In this document: positions 44,993 to 56,911 of the stretch, in pieces
Position numbering within the stretch: position 1 is the first letter of the stretch
How the letters are laid out: every line of letters begins with the position of its first letter
NCBI GenBank assembly: GCA_900312665.1
Contig: ONZQ02000005.1
Span: forward strand, 598,119-662,118
Origin: Cephalotrichum gorgonifer
Taxonomy: Eukaryota; Ascomycota; Sordariomycetes; Microascales; Microascaceae
Reading direction: 5' to 3'
Length of the DNA stretch: 64,000 nt
Notes under the pieces: generated by a model
Seen by the model: only the letters and a program-made list of their open reading frames with translations
Told to the model about the DNA's origin: nothing
The model's database searches: none
Program-made: the position numbers and the translations under genes

Positions 44993-46066
44993 ACTCGGAG
45001 AGCAACCGCTCGGCCGTCCAAGACGAAGGGTCTTTTCTAGGGTAAGTTACTCTCATCCCATACTCTGCTATCGGTACGCTCTGATGCTGACCTTGAGACC
45101 TAGGCACTTGGAAGTCTTCGAAATATTTCCCATGGGACGAGTCACCGTCGGCCGACACATCATCGGCCCCTGAGACAGTCCGGACTCTTGCAATGGACGT
45201 TCTGCGCATTCCATCAAATGGTGTTTGTACGAGATATGATTCTAAAAGCACGAAGTCAATATAAAGAGAGGGCGTAGCTCCTTTATTGTTCGATACCGAG
45301 GTACCTTCCATCGTATCTTAGTATTGTGTCCTGTCGTGTCCCCAGAAAGCATGTGATGGCTATGAGCGAGGCCCTGGGGCTCACATGGAGTAGACGGGCA
45401 TGGCTTACCACATTCTATGCGCCTGCTTCCTGGCTATGAAAGCAATGGCAGGACCGATGGAATCCCCTGGAAGTCCTTGGCCGGGTTACCATCGTCAAAC
45501 TTGAGAAATCCACCCAATAATTGGGAACAGTAGTCCTATTCAAAGAGACTAAATGTATCTCAGCTCTTCCTCAATCATTCATTACACGCAGAATGTCTCA
45601 TCGAATGCGGGAACAATGGCCACAGTCATATCTTCCGCGCGCGGGCCATCGTTCGAGATGAAAGCGATTATCCAGCTTTGCAAGTCTTATATTTTCTTTG
45701 TCTTTACACCTGGGATTTCGCGTGGAATGTGTCCACACGGGGAGACAGGCCGGTACCGGCTTCATTCCTGCCGACTTACACCCACCATGATGGCTAATGA
45801 CACTTGAAGGTGTTCCTAATGAATGCAACCATTGCTTTATTCAAACCGGCTTTTGAATTTTTCTTGTAAGCCGAATGTTTAGCCTCGCCTTCGCTCCGTT
45901 CTTCACCAATGTCCCGTCGTCAAGACTTCTTCGCACCTTACCAGCAGGTAGGTATACCATTGCGACACAGATGATATTTTACCCAATGCTCTAATTTTCA
46001 ATTTTGACACTTATTTTCCTGTGTTTTATTTCCTCAAATACCGCTAAACCTACATGTCCACTCGCA
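44993..46066. other. Intergenic upstream of the giant b5-like gene
   Basis: About 1.1 kb, with no supported gene. Probable 3' UTR of the small secreted gene and promoter of the large gene at 46067. Confidence 0.45.
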
Positions 46067-49000
46067 ATGGATGAGAACCCAATAGCGGCCGAGAGCCCAG
46101 AGACGGCCGAGAGCCCAGCCACGACCGAGAACTCACAATCGCCAGAGAGCCCAACAGCCGCCGAGAAGAGCCGCCTACCGGCCCCCACTATCAGCGACTA
46201 TCTTGTCAGTCAACGGGAGCTTGCCGACCGCCCACGATCATCCTGGGGCCTTCGCTACGGACTTGAATCCAAAGGCCCCGGCGTCTTCGTCAACACTGAC
46301 AAATCATGGATATCACCATCCTTCCCGTCCTTCGGCCCCAGGGCCGCCACGAATCCTAGATACTTCCCAAATAACCTGATATCGGAGCCCTCCCTCCTAG
46401 AAGACGGCGTCCCTGCGCCAGTAGGCACAGAGGCAGATCATCTATTCACGAGTGAGCGGATCCAGCAGCAGAGATTTGCCGGCCTCCGGACGTGGGAGGC
46501 GAGTCTCCTTCAGGATGTCAAGTCGTACGAGAGCGCGAATGAGCTGGCGCAGGGGACCATGATTAGCAATAGGCTCGTTGTGAGAGAGGACGAGTGGTAC
46601 CCGGTCTTCAAGAAGAGTAGGTGGATCGACTACAACTTCAATATTAAAGACTCGGGTATCACCTTGCCGAGGAAGATCGGAGGGCGGGATGCGATTTGGT
46701 CTGTGAATAACCACGCCGTGTGGAGAGAGTTGAGATCGTCTATTGAGTTGGCAAATCGAATTCTTCGCCTCGCAGTCCGTGGCCCATGGTATGACTCGTG
46801 ATTTCCTTGACTGCTCCCGAAGAAGACTAACTTGCCCCGTTTGCAGGCTTTCGTCGTTGCTGGACTCTTCGTCTCACGAGACTAGTCATGGTGTTCGGTA
46901 CACCTTGAACGCGGATACTGGAGAGATCAGTAAGCCGGAACCTTCAACTATCCGGCGCTTCGTACAGATTGACCCGTCAAGGCGTCTTGCTCCTGAGACT
47001 GTCAATGATATGCTACAGACGACAGACCATCTTATTTCCTGGTCATTCTTCAGCCCATCGGACGAGAGGAACACCCCTGAGCCGTTCCGGGGGCAGTCGA
47101 TATGCATCGTTGACTGCCAGGCTATTGAGCAGTCGGGGAAGTCACAGGTTATCATCTCGCTAGATTCCTCGCTTATGAAGCCGCTCTTGAGTTGGAAATT
47201 AAATTTGGCAGAGAAGGCGGTGATACAGCATACTATAGCTGTTAACGTGAGTGCATGTTAATCTTCATTACTTTAGGAGAGGAGCTAACCTGGTGTCCTT
47301 GGGTAGATGGTTCTCGCGTACGGAGTAAGCTGGTTTCATTCACCTCGATCCCCGCCCCTCCCCTCCTTTCTGTTAAATACTGTACAGTATGCCCGAGAAT
47401 TATGGATAGAGAACTCATACCTTGTGATAGGATGCCCTTGCCCGAAATCGTGGGCTCCTATTTCTCGAAGAGGATAAGAAGCGAAACCCATCACTACAGC
47501 ATCCGAGGCAATACCAAATGGTAGGTGGTTCTTCTCTCAATCTTCTCTCTTCCGCTAGATACAATAAAAGCTAAAAGGTCCAGTTCTTTGGCGAAGAGCC
47601 TGTCGCGGACCACCGCGGGTCTTTTTCCAACTCCCTTTTCGGTGCCAAGCTCGAATTTCCACTCTACCAAAGCCCCACGGACGACACGATGCGATCGGGC
47701 TTCCAGTTCATCACAACAGCTCGCCAGTTCCCCCTCGAGGAGGAAGCTATCAAGCAGCTACTTGCCGTCGGAGAAATAACTGGACCTAAGAACCTACTAC
47801 TCGCGCCGAACAAGGTGCACAAGCACTCATCGTATGCCATCCCATCCATATGGCAAGCCTCGATGATGAACGAAGACTTCTGGAGGGTGAAAGTAGCCAA
47901 AGAGGGAATCCTGGTCCTGCAGGTCCCAAAATACATTGAGGCAGAGAATGTCTTCCACCCCGCCTGGAGCATGAAAGGTTTCTTGACACTTCAACCAAAA
48001 TTTCAGGTAGATGAGAAGCCCACCACTGCCGTCTTTCAGGGCAAGGAAGGAGGTCGGACGACCCTCACGAAATCCCTTGCGCGGCCACTCACCGGGCCCT
48101 CGGATTCCCAAGAGAGCTCTAACCAACTGAAGAGGCAGATTTGGAACAGGAGGGTGCTGTGGGACAAGATGCGGAAGGACTGGTACCCCGACATGTACGC
48201 CGACTGGAAGGGGCTCCCTCACGCGAACGTCGACTTCCGCGAGGACCTCCGCCTGCTCACGGACGAGTATTTCATCCGCAGGTCCGAGTTCGATGAGTTC
48301 CGCGCCCACGAGACCGCACGGAGGTGGATCATCGCGCCATCTTTTCGAGAGAGAGACGACGAAATCCCGGTGGCGTTTCGTTGCAACGCCCTCATGTGTC
48401 GGGCTGTCGGACTAGCCGTCATGGCAGCGCTTCCGGCGCGGAAGAAGAAGAAGAGATGTCCGCGGAGGGGTATGCTGGGTATTGGTATCAATGATAAGAC
48501 CTGGGTGCTTAGCGAATCTGCTAAGGCGTCCAACGCACCCATCAAGCCGTTTGAGAATTGGTGGGCTGATGATGAGGCTCCTGAGTTCGTCCTGCCAGAG
48601 CGGCACGCAGGCGAGACGGACAAGGAGATTATCATGAGGAGGGTTTCGCTGCTTCGGGAGTCTATGCGGGCGTTAGAGCTGTATGATGGTCAGGCTATGG
48701 CCACGCCGGCTGTTTCGAGGCCTCTGAGGGCGCAGATTCGGCACTGCTTGCATGTGCTCAGAGACGAGATGACTACAGAAATTATGTCTCGTAGGGCTGC
48801 GGGGACCCCAGAGCTAGATCCAGAGAGTGAGGAGGCTCTGGAACAGGGGCCTGGGAGGTGGCTGGACATGTTCTTCAGACTCTCCGACTACTCCTATTCC
48901 GGTCCCGTATCCAGTGGGAAAGTAGCTACGCGCTCATCGGCAAAGGAGCCCAAGTATATGCTGCTAACAAAACGAGCTTGGGAGAACATGCGCGGCAAGG

Positions 49001-52000
49001 AGCCACTTCTCACGAACGCCACGATCGGAGAGGCCCCGGACCAAAAATACTGGAGCGTTGGGCAGGTGGCTGATCACGTCTCTATGGCTGACCTCTGGGT
49101 GCTCTGGTGGGACGGCAAGGAGTACTTGGTGTATGACATTACCGGTAAGATGTCCATGCTCTCGTACTAACCCCGTATACGTGCCTAGATGACTGATAAT
49201 CTCTCTGGACAGGTCTGGCCCTCCGTATGGGTCTTTCAGAGGCCGACATGGAGACCTACGTTGAGTATACCGAACACGGGAGGGTCCTCAAGAGGGGATT
49301 GGCCAACACTTTTGGGTCGTACGCGAAACATGCCCATTTCAAGGGCACTCTGATTCGATGGTACGATGAGGGGACTATCGATCTAATGAGTTCGGTGAAT
49401 CGCGCATCAAGGATTACGATCGGCGACGACGTGTACAATTTGGAAGGTGCTGTTCTCATCCTGTCCCTTTTCTCTTCAAATCACGACAGTGCTGACACCT
49501 TCCAGGGTTCAACTACGATGACCTTGGTGAGATTGGATCGCGGCTGAGAAGAGCCGTCGCCCATGCCGCCCCTGGAAATATCATGACTGCACTCCGCAAA
49601 TATGGCCTGGAAAACCACTTCCCGTTGATAAAAAGGGCATTGGCCCGATTCAGGTGCGGGAGGCTCAGACGACAGGATTTTCCTCTCAAGGAAAAGCCAT
49701 GTTATACAAGGGATGAAGTGTCGTGGTTCATGTCTGAGGAGACGGGCATGTACACGGTTATCAACGATACCGTGTACGACCTTACAGGTATGACTTGTAG
49801 GTCTCTCCCCCGACCCATATCCGTTCCCAGTGGGTCGCTTACTGGATTTGTTTCTGGCGGCAGACTTCGTAGATTGGCATCCAGGCGGCCGGGCAGTCCT
49901 TTTAGAACACGCCGTCGGGAAGGACGCCACGGATATATTTAACAAAATGCACCGTGGCCCGACCTGTGTTGAGGATTCCCTTGGACATCTCGCCGTTGGG
50001 AGAATAGTAGACCTACACGAGGGTGATTGGTACGCGCATGACGAGTTCCTCATCCACAACCACATCTACAAGCTCGGTGAGTCTGGTATTGCCGGCCCAA
50101 CAGCAACTGCTGCAGTCACTGATGAATCCATCTTAGGCGTCCCTGAGTTATGGAAGGCCGACGATAATAGCTACGCCAACCGCCTATATAAGTCGAGCGC
50201 ATGGTTCAGCGGTGACTCTGCGCAGGACCAGGTTCGAGAGGGGAGAAAAGAGGCAATGAGGCTCACTAGGCACACGGAGTACATCGTCGGGAAGAAGTCT
50301 CTGGCCGGAAAGCTACCCGGGTTCTCCCTGGCGGAGCTTCAGAGATGCGACGGAGCCGAACATGAAGACGGGTACAACGAGGCGTGGGTAGCTATCGGGA
50401 CCTATTCGGAGGGTTTCGTGTACAATGTGACGAGTAGGTCGCCGTTTTCCCCAGCCCCCCGTCCCCTAAAAGCCCCTAATCTACCTAAGTTCCGTGGTTG
50501 GTCTGACTCTCTGCCCGTTAGATCTCGTCAGGGGTGCCTCTCCTGATCTCAAGGAGATCCTGTTAAAACATTGTGGCCAGAGGGCGGACGGAAAGCTTGC
50601 CGCATGGCTTAAACAGTACCATGCAGCCCGCATCGTAGGCAACCTTGACCGGAAAGCTCCGACGTGGGGTTTCGACGATATATTCTATAACCACACTAGG
50701 AGGACTAGAGTGGTCCGGAGTGGTCCCTCGGCGGCCAGTAACCACACCACAGTTATGCCGCCATCACTATATACCCCGGCCTCATCCCCCCCAATTCCAC
50801 AGACACGCGCTTCTCACAGATCCGCACGAACCGAAATCCCACGAATGGGCGTTCTGGGTTCTAGGATCGAGAAGAGTGGAGCAAAGGCCAACTCTAGCCC
50901 TGACCTAAAGGCTGTCCTTCCTCGAGGGTGGAGAGCGGGCAAGAATAAGTCCCTCTTGTTCTCGGCCCTGAACGAGGCGGTCGAGGCGCGTCTACGTGCG
51001 GAATACGATCGCGAGCTGGCGTCGCAGGTCAAGCTACGGGCTGAGGCCAAGGCACAGGCTGGGAGGCCGTACCCCAGGATGCCGCTCGTGGACGTACGGC
51101 CGCTATCCGAGGGCGAAACGCCACCCGCCGGCCGGGACCCCGTCTCTCCCGGACGGACCCCGCACCAGAGATATAACCTCCCAGATCTCCCCGAAATATG
51201 GCCCTACGGCACGTACTCCATGTTCCTGAACAAGTTCACGCCGGAGATGAAGGTCTTGGCTGCTGAGCACATAGTGAAGTACGTCCTCCCGGAGTCCCAC
51301 GGCGAGCCGCGGCCCCAGTCCGAAAATGACTTCGAGAGCGACGTGATTCTGTACTGCCGGGTTCTCCCTGTCGTACAGCTCTACTGCGGGAAGAACAATG
51401 ACGAGAACTGGGGTGGGATGAACGATTACGACTCTGGCGAGGACGACACTATTCACGCGCTGAAGGGCCTCGCGAAGCTTTCGGCGGAGACCCGGATAGA
51501 GCATCTGAAGAAACATGGAAAGGAGGGGACCCTGTGGGGGATCCAGGCTTTCCATGATATGGTGCCGAGGGTGGAGACGAGGAGGAGGGCTAGAGAGGAG
51601 GCTGTCGGTCCTCTGGGGCCTCTAAATCTAAGGACACGCGCGGCTCTCGGGGCCCTGGGGGCTGGCATTCCGGCGGGGACGTCTAATGACAATGGCACGC
51701 CGGCTTCTAAGCGCAGGAGGACTGAGGGAGACGTTGCACAGGATCCTGTCGAAGATCGTGAGATTAAGCGAAGGAGGAGGGGTGGGCTTGCCGGGGATTC
51801 GTCCGAAGAATGTGAGTCCAGCCCATCCCGTCCCCGAGTCAAGCCGTCACTGAAAATCTCGCAGCTTCCCAGGAACCAGAAGCGACATCCTCTGACGCCG
51901 CACAGCCCGCCACGCACAGGTGGACGAAGATTTGGGGCCTGGACGGGTCCCAGGATGACCCCGACCCAGATCACGAGCCGCGGCGGAGGCCATCAAAGGG

Positions 52001-52823
52001 GAGAAAGGCCGGGGGCAGGCGCGGTAGAGGGGCTGCTCAGGGAGCGGCGTCGCAGCGTCAGCCTCGGCCTGAGTCCGAGTCCGAGTTCAAATCCGTGCCC
52101 GAATCCAAATCTAAGTCCGGGTCCGAGTCCAGGCCCGAATCCGTGCTTGAGCCTGGATCCGTACCCAACACCGGCTCCGGCTCCGAATTCGAACCCGGTT
52201 CCGAGTCAGAAGGCGAGTCTGGCTCCGATCTCCAGGGACCGACTCTGAAGAAGAAAAATACCAAGAGAACGATCCCCGATCGTGCCGCCAAAAGGCGCCC
52301 GGCCCTAAGCGGCCCTGTCCTCGCGCAGCCTCAACCCGAGGCGCGGCCAAGGTCCCCCAGAAAGAAACCGGTCCAGGATACGCGCGCCGGCGCGGAGGCC
52401 GGAGACGCCTCGCCCGACTTTCAATCCTCGCACTCCGATTCCCCTCCGCCCCAAGACAATCCCAAAGCAAAGTCACGCTCCCACGGGAAAGGGCTCGGGA
52501 GTGGGAAGGCCACGACCCTCCCACCGGCCGAACGTGAGCAATCTCTTAGTAGAAGAAGCAGTGACGCATCTACAACGGGGTGGTCGCGGAAGAAATGGAA
52601 GGCACCACTCGGGCGACCGCCGCCGGCCGAGGGGGGGTTGGGCTTCCACCTGCCGCACCATAGGTATCCCTGGCCGGATATCGACGGCCTGCCACCGTCG
52701 GAATATAGTCTCGCGCTGCGGGCCAGGGAGGCGAGGAGGAGAGCGCGGACTGGGGCGCTCGCTGCGAGTATGCTGTGGCCGGGGAGGAGCAGTAGCAGCG
52801 GCAGCGACAAAAGCAGGAAGTAA
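46067..52823 (+). CDS. Giant protein with five cytochrome b5-like modules
   Basis: Eleven exons join in phase to 2,023 residues: 46067-46788, 46847-47246, 47307-47324, 47431-47520, 47578-49144, 49213-49446, 49506-49787, 49864-50076, 50137-50433, 50522-51811 and 51865-52823. Residues 1-890 show no domain I know. Five cytochrome b5-like modules follow, each with a V/I-Y-[DNK]-[LIV] motif at Tyr929, 1007, 1101, 1173 and 1271. Module 3 (about 1075-1160) is canonical: WHPGG with His1110 and FNKMH with His1134, 24 residues apart as in cytochrome b5. Module 5 keeps the fold pattern (AWVAIGTYSEGFVYNVT ... AARIVGNL) but lacks HPGG. Introns 5-9 are all phase 1 and fall right after the Tyr motif. The C-terminal 400 residues are disordered, with basic clusters (SKRRRTEG, IKRRRRGG) and Ser/Glu/Pro repeats. 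Exons 3-5 (18-nt microexon, 47325-47430 intron) are the least certain. Function is unknown; it probably binds one heme. Confidence 0.78.
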
Positions 52824-53092
52824 GTAGGAAGGAGGAAGGGCCAAGCAGCGGGCAGAAGGCTGGACCAACGAGTAATAAGGAGACCCATACCAAGAAACAA
52901 TGCGCGAGAATGAAAATGCTAGAAACGTTTCGGCTTTTATGTATATCATCTAGACTTCCCCCTTTTAGCGACCCCGGGGTCCCCTTATACCATTTTAAAA
53001 TCCATCTTCCATAGAAATGATCCACCCATAACAACCATTCATAGTCCGCGCTGGGTTTAACTCCCATGAGTCCGCACCACGACGACCCCCAT
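52824..53092. other. Short spacer between convergent genes
   Basis: About 270 bp separating the stops of the b5-like gene and the Emw1-like gene. It must carry both 3' UTR ends; no terminator consensus is evident. Confidence 0.4.
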
Positions 53093-55966
53093 TCAGGAAC
53101 TCTCCTTCTTCAACCCCTCCATCAGCCCCTCAAGCGCCGCCCACCCCTCGGACCCCTCCCACTTCCCCCTCCCCTTCCCCAGCGCGCTCCTCACCGCGTT
53201 CCTCGCCTTCCCCCTCCACCTCTCCCCGATGGCCTCAATGTCCGGCCCGAAGTTCTCGAGCAGCGAGACCAGCTCGTCCGTCCTAGTCACCAGCGTCGCC
53301 CACCCCTCCTCGCCCGCGTCCGCGTCGGCGCTCGCCAGCGCCGCCACCGCGGCCCTCCACGCCCTCTCCGACGCGTCCACCCCGCCCGCGAAGTCGTTCC
53401 GCCATATCCTCTCCCGGGAGATCAGCTCCCACAGGTCCGAGCGCTTCGTAATCAGCGGCACCACGTCGTCCTCCAGGAGCCGCACGACGGCCCTCTCGAC
53501 CGTGCCTCGCGCGGGCTCGTGGATGCCCTCCGCGGCGGGGGTCCGCTCCTGGGAGAGGACGCCCTCGCGGAGGAGGACGGAGAGGACAGCCGCGTCCAGA
53601 GCCTCCTCCGTATTCCGGATACGGATGATATTTTGCGTCGCGATGATCATGTCCTGGAGGGAAGGGGGGATGGTGCGCGACGCGATGGTCAGGACGTTGT
53701 CCCAGATCCGCCAGTTGTCGCGCTGCAGGCCGGCGCCACGCTTGTAGGCGTTCAGGCTCTGGGCCAGGAGCTTCTCGGGGTCTTTCTCCCCCTTGGGGGC
53801 CACGTGGCGGGGTTCCTCGTCCTCTTCCTCGTCCGCAGCAGGAGTGACCTCTTCCTCGTCTCCGATGTCGCCTCCCTTCCTGATGGCGTCCACGGCGGCG
53901 TCCAGCGCGTTGCAGTACATGCTGTAGAGCGCGCTGCCCATGTTACTCCACGTCCTCGCGTCCTCTCCGCTCGCAACATCGCTCGCGGCGCCAATCGCCC
54001 GGCCAAACGCGTCCGCGGCGTCCGAGAACTCGCCCAGTCGGAGGTGGATGTCTCCCAGGCGGCTCCACATATCGGGGCTCAGCCTATTGACATACACGGC
54101 CTTCCTGTAGGCGTCACGCGCGGCAGGGTAGTCGTTCTTCTGGATATATAGCTCGGCGAGACTCTTCTGTGCGCGTGAGTACCGCGAGCCGGAGATCTCC
54201 CAGGCCCGCTCGTAGTGCGACGGGTCGTCCTCGAGGTCGCCGAGGATACACCACAGCCTCGGCGCGTTCGGGGGCGGACTCCGCTCGGGACCCTTCCAAT
54301 CGTCGGCCTTCATCCTCGTGACATCCGGAACATCCTCGTCATCCGCGTCGATGGATACGGAACCATCTGCTCCCGTGCGGTTGAATAGGCGCCACCGGAT
54401 AATACCCCTCGCCTTCTCCTCACCGCCAGTCCTCCCGCTCTCGTCGGACGGCTCGGCGCTCGCCAGGCAGAGGGCTACCTCCGCCCACAGGCGCAGCCTC
54501 TTGAAGATCTCAAGCGCGGAGATGAGGGATCCGACGCTGGCCCAGCCGTAGGCGAGCTCGGACTCGAGATGCCAGCGCGGCGGGGTTGATAGCGCGTGGA
54601 TGTACCGGAGGCGCTCGCTCGCGGGCGCTGACTCGTCCGGCTTTGGGGCTGGGAAGAAGGATGTGGGAGCATCCTTGGAGGGCTCGGTGAGCGTGATGGC
54701 AGGGACGCCGGCTTCCGGTTCCGTGGGGGCAACAGGCGTCGTATCGACCACTACCTGGTCCACGACGGCCTGCAACTGGAGCACGCCCCTCTCTACCGTC
54801 CGACTCCTGTGGGTCTCGACCCTGGACCGGACGATGAGGGCCTGGGTGTAGATCTGCCAGTTCGTTGCCTTGTCGTCGAGGACGCGCTGGGCGTAGGGCA
54901 GGACTTCCTCGGATGTGAGGTCGTCCGGGGGTGAGAATGCGTCCTTGACGGTCGCCTCCGTGAGGAGGGCGATCTGGTCGAGGGGAACGAGTTGCGGTTG
55001 GGCATCCGGCGCGAGGTCCTTCAGAGCCTCTGGGACGGTTCCGGCTTTGGAGCCATCCTCCTGTGCCTTATCGAAGGCAATCTTTTCCAAAAGAGTCTCG
55101 TCGTTAAGGTCCAACGCCTTAGGCTGCGCTCCGCTCTCGCCTACCTCCGCCGACGCACTCTTCGCCAGGACCACCAACTGACTCAAACTCGTCTCCTGGA
55201 ACTTGGTCCTCTTCCCCAGCGCACCCGAGAGCACGTACTGGAACCCGCTCAACCCCGCCGCCTCCTTGACCCCTTCCCTGGCGCTCTCATCCCTCCCCAA
55301 CATGATATCGCAGTTCGCCAGCTCCAGCGCGCACTCAGCCTTCTCTTCTGTCGTCCACTCTGAGGGCGCATCCGCCCAGACCTCTCCGTCGAGGACCTCC
55401 TTCCTCACACCCTCCATCGCCGCGAGGATGAGAGCGACGAGCGAAGGGACCTCGCTCCACTGCGAACTCTTGCTGAAGGTCGACCCTCCTAGCTGGGGCT
55501 GCGTGAGGAGCTTGTAGTGCCACACGTGGATCCGCAACTTCGCCCACCCCAGACTCACGCGCGATCCCCCTATCCTCCCTTCCTTCGCTCCCGCTCCCAG
55601 GATGATGCGGCGCGCAAGGCAGAACAGTTCGAGGGAGGGGATGTACGCGTACGGCGCCACGCCGTCGACCTCGAGGACCCTGAGGCAGTCCTTCTGGAGC
55701 TTTCCCGTGTCAGTCGCGAAGGGCGGAATGCCTTCGATGGCGGGCCCCGTGACGTTGATTTGTAGGAAGGCATCGAGCGCCGCTAGTGCGACGAGCAAAC
55801 TATCATCATCATGGCTGCTGCTCGGCGCGGCCACAGCCTTGTCTTCGGCCGAGTCGAGGTAAGACACGAACTCTGTGATGGCATTCTTCCCTGCTTCGGT
55901 GCGCAAGACATCGAGATACTCCCCGCGCTCAACCATCCCCGCGAGCCCAGCCCTTTCCTCTCCCAT
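53093..55966 (-). CDS. emw1: Emw1/TTC27-like TPR protein
   Basis: An intronless gene of 957 residues matching the TTC27/Emw1 family, conserved from yeast to human. Yeast Emw1 is essential and needed for cell-wall integrity. The N-terminal half is helical, with LELFCLARRIILGAG and a WAKLRIHVWHYKLL segment. TPRs centre on residues 590-670, with LAELYIQKNDYPAARDAYR and SPDMWSRLGDIHLRLGEFSD, then ADAFGRAIGAA. A further unit, DARTWSNMGSALYSM, is followed by an acidic insertion (EEEVTPAADEEEDEE) and then DNWRIWDNVLTIASRTIP, as in TTC27. Likely cytosolic. The GC-rich frame leaves long antisense frames that are not genes. Confidence 0.87.
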   Translation of the reverse strand: MGEERAGLAGMVERGEYLDVLRTEAGKNAITEFVSYLDSAEDKAVAAPSSSHDDDSLLVALAALDAFLQINVTGPAIEGIPPFATDTGKLQKDCLRVLEVDGVAPYAYIPSLELFCLARRIILGAGAKEGRIGGSRVSLGWAKLRIHVWHYKLLTQPQLGGSTFSKSSQWSEVPSLVALILAAMEGVRKEVLDGEVWADAPSEWTTEEKAECALELANCDIMLGRDESAREGVKEAAGLSGFQYVLSGALGKRTKFQETSLSQLVVLAKSASAEVGESGAQPKALDLNDETLLEKIAFDKAQEDGSKAGTVPEALKDLAPDAQPQLVPLDQIALLTEATVKDAFSPPDDLTSEEVLPYAQRVLDDKATNWQIYTQALIVRSRVETHRSRTVERGVLQLQAVVDQVVVDTTPVAPTEPEAGVPAITLTEPSKDAPTSFFPAPKPDESAPASERLRYIHALSTPPRWHLESELAYGWASVGSLISALEIFKRLRLWAEVALCLASAEPSDESGRTGGEEKARGIIRWRLFNRTGADGSVSIDADDEDVPDVTRMKADDWKGPERSPPPNAPRLWCILGDLEDDPSHYERAWEISGSRYSRAQKSLAELYIQKNDYPAARDAYRKAVYVNRLSPDMWSRLGDIHLRLGEFSDAADAFGRAIGAASDVASGEDARTWSNMGSALYSMYCNALDAAVDAIRKGGDIGDEEEVTPAADEEEDEEPRHVAPKGEKDPEKLLAQSLNAYKRGAGLQRDNWRIWDNVLTIASRTIPPSLQDMIIATQNIIRIRNTEEALDAAVLSVLLREGVLSQERTPAAEGIHEPARGTVERAVVRLLEDDVVPLITKRSDLWELISRERIWRNDFAGGVDASERAWRAAVAALASADADAGEEGWATLVTRTDELVSLLENFGPDIEAIGERWRGKARNAVRSALGKGRGKWEGSEGWAALEGLMEGLKKESS

Positions 55967-56911
55967 TTCTCGCTCGGTTGCCTAGCTTTCAGACCCCGGG
56001 GTCGGTTCTCCACGCACTCGCGCCAGTCGCAGCAAGTGAGTATAACGATGTACCTCTCTCAAGCTTATCGGTGGGATACCGTGTGAGTTAGAATACCCCA
56101 ATATGTAAATAAGAAGTTTTGAGTGGCGTTCACGATGGCTTGGGAAAATGGAACTGGCTTCCTTGTACTTTGCGCAAAACTGACTGTCGCTTGACGAGTG
56201 GGCGCACTTTTGGCGGGGTGAATCTTTTTGGAGGGGTAAAAAATGATGTGGACATTACTAATTCAGGCCAACCCCACATTCACCGAGTCACCGAGTCGTC
56301 ATGGTCCTTCACCGGCGGCATGGGACCACACCGACAGGTCTGCCAGAAAACTTGACTTTAGATACAGGTAACACGAAAATTGCAGGGAGCATAATATAAG
56401 TATTTCGAATAGGTACCCGTACAGAGCTTGGCCTATATGGGGCGCTCGGGGATGTAATCTAAGATACGCGGGGAGACAACCCAGACAGAGAGCCATGTCG
56501 ATCCAAAAACACGCTACATACATGTACTCACTTTGCATCCGTCCTGCGCCCAAGTTGGGAAACAAAAGACAGCCTAAGGCACAAGGCTCGTCCAACAAAC
56601 ACATCAAGTAAAGCTAACACATCACATATTCACAGAGGCGAGAGAGCACATAGAGTCTAACAACCTAATTCATGAATTCATCTATCTTGCACACACAAAA
56701 TGGGGCAAAAAGAAAAAGACGGGAGAAACACAAAAAAAGAACCAAGAACTAGAAACTTTTTAACGGTCCCGTTAATCCTTCAAAACGCCAATATTACTCT
56801 TTTCCTCCGTCCTCTCCTGAGTCTTGGAAAATGAAAATGCCAACTGAGAAAACAAAAGAAAAAACCCAGACTCTCTTCAAGAGATGTCCCAAATAATCAT
56901 GGAAACATAAT
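55967..56911. other. Spacer between two leftward housekeeping genes
   Basis: About 945 bp: Emw1 promoter at the left end and elongation factor 3 3' UTR on the right, A-rich near 56700-56760. No supported gene. Confidence 0.5.

Noticed and set aside
53066..54151. 361-codon plus-strand frame opposite the Emw1-like gene
   Set aside because: Arg/Pro/Leu/His-rich shadow of GC-rich codons; the opposite strand has clear TPR repeats.
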